From: Deltaproteobacteria bacterium
Lineage (GTDB): Bacteria; Desulfobacterota; Desulfovibrionia; Desulfovibrionales; Desulfovibrionaceae
DNA length: 5,381 bases
Assembly: GCA_020861205.1 (NCBI GenBank)
Contig: JAJBSY010000404.1
Location: forward strand, 1-5,381
Direction: 5' to 3'
Part shown: positions 5,376-5,381 of the stretch, piece by piece
Numbering within the stretch: position 1 is the stretch's first letter
How the letters are laid out: each line of letters opens with the position of its first letter
The notes under the pieces: model-generated
What the model saw: only the letters and a program-made list of their open reading frames with translations
The model's database searches: none
Told to the model about the DNA's origin: nothing
Made by a program: the position numbers and the translations under genes

Positions 5376-5381
5376 GTATTC
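5372..5381 (+). CDS. Start of the next cotranscribed gene, truncated by the window edge
   Basis: An ATG at 5372 overlaps the rsmE stop (ATGA, 4 bp), with AGGA at 5359-5362 about 9 nt upstream inside rsmE. Only Met-Ser-Ile is visible, so the product cannot be identified. The overlap and RBS argue that translation is coupled to rsmE and that the cluster continues to the right. Confidence 0.6.

Overview
The window reads as ordinary chromosomal DNA from a sulfite/sulfate-reducing member of the Desulfovibrionaceae (Desulfovibrio/Bilophila-like). That placement is an inference from how the proteins read: a D-cysteine desulfhydrase/cysteate sulfo-lyase-type enzyme, a divergent RsmE, and a 576-residue protein of no family I recognise. 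There is no rRNA or marker gene to prove it. Coding density is high and GC-rich on the right. The first ~350 bases are visibly poorer in GC (51 of the first 120 bases are G or C, against 42 of 60 at 4201-4260).

Layout. (1) 19-353, minus strand: an 83-codon open frame with protein-like composition, preceded by a 28-codon open frame that has a textbook Shine-Dalgarno and ends in an ATGA overlap with it. This is either a small translationally coupled pair or a decayed or frameshifted gene running off the left edge. (2) 354-527: divergent intergenic region with two small dyads and no convincing promoter. (3) 528-1538, plus strand: a PLP-dependent D-cysteine desulfhydrase/L-cysteate sulfo-lyase family enzyme, followed by a strong intrinsic terminator at 1599-1627. 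(4) 1628-1787: non-coding DNA ending in a near-ideal sigma70-type promoter (1722-1750), whose 17-bp spacer contains a perfect 12-bp palindrome. (5) 1788 to the right edge, plus strand: a tight gene cluster of the uncharacterised 576-residue protein, gcvT (glycine cleavage T protein), rsmE (16S rRNA m3U1498 methyltransferase) and the first bases of another gene overlapping rsmE by 4 bp. Gaps are 29, 19 and -4 bp with no terminator between genes, so they are probably cotranscribed from the 1722-1750 promoter.

How the parts work together. The desulfhydrase-type enzyme is a separate transcription unit that would release pyruvate, ammonia and sulfide (from D-cysteine) or sulfite (from L-cysteate); in a sulfidogen the second would feed respiration. 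GcvT serves one-carbon/glycine metabolism through tetrahydrofolate. RsmE is a housekeeping ribosome-modifying enzyme. The first gene of the cluster has no assigned function, and its position with gcvT and rsmE does not by itself reveal one.

I found no CRISPR array, insertion sequence, tRNA/rRNA, toxin-antitoxin pair or recognisable defence system. The points most worth a second look are the unknown operon leader protein with its operator-like palindrome, the structure at the left edge, and the true substrate of the PLP enzyme.
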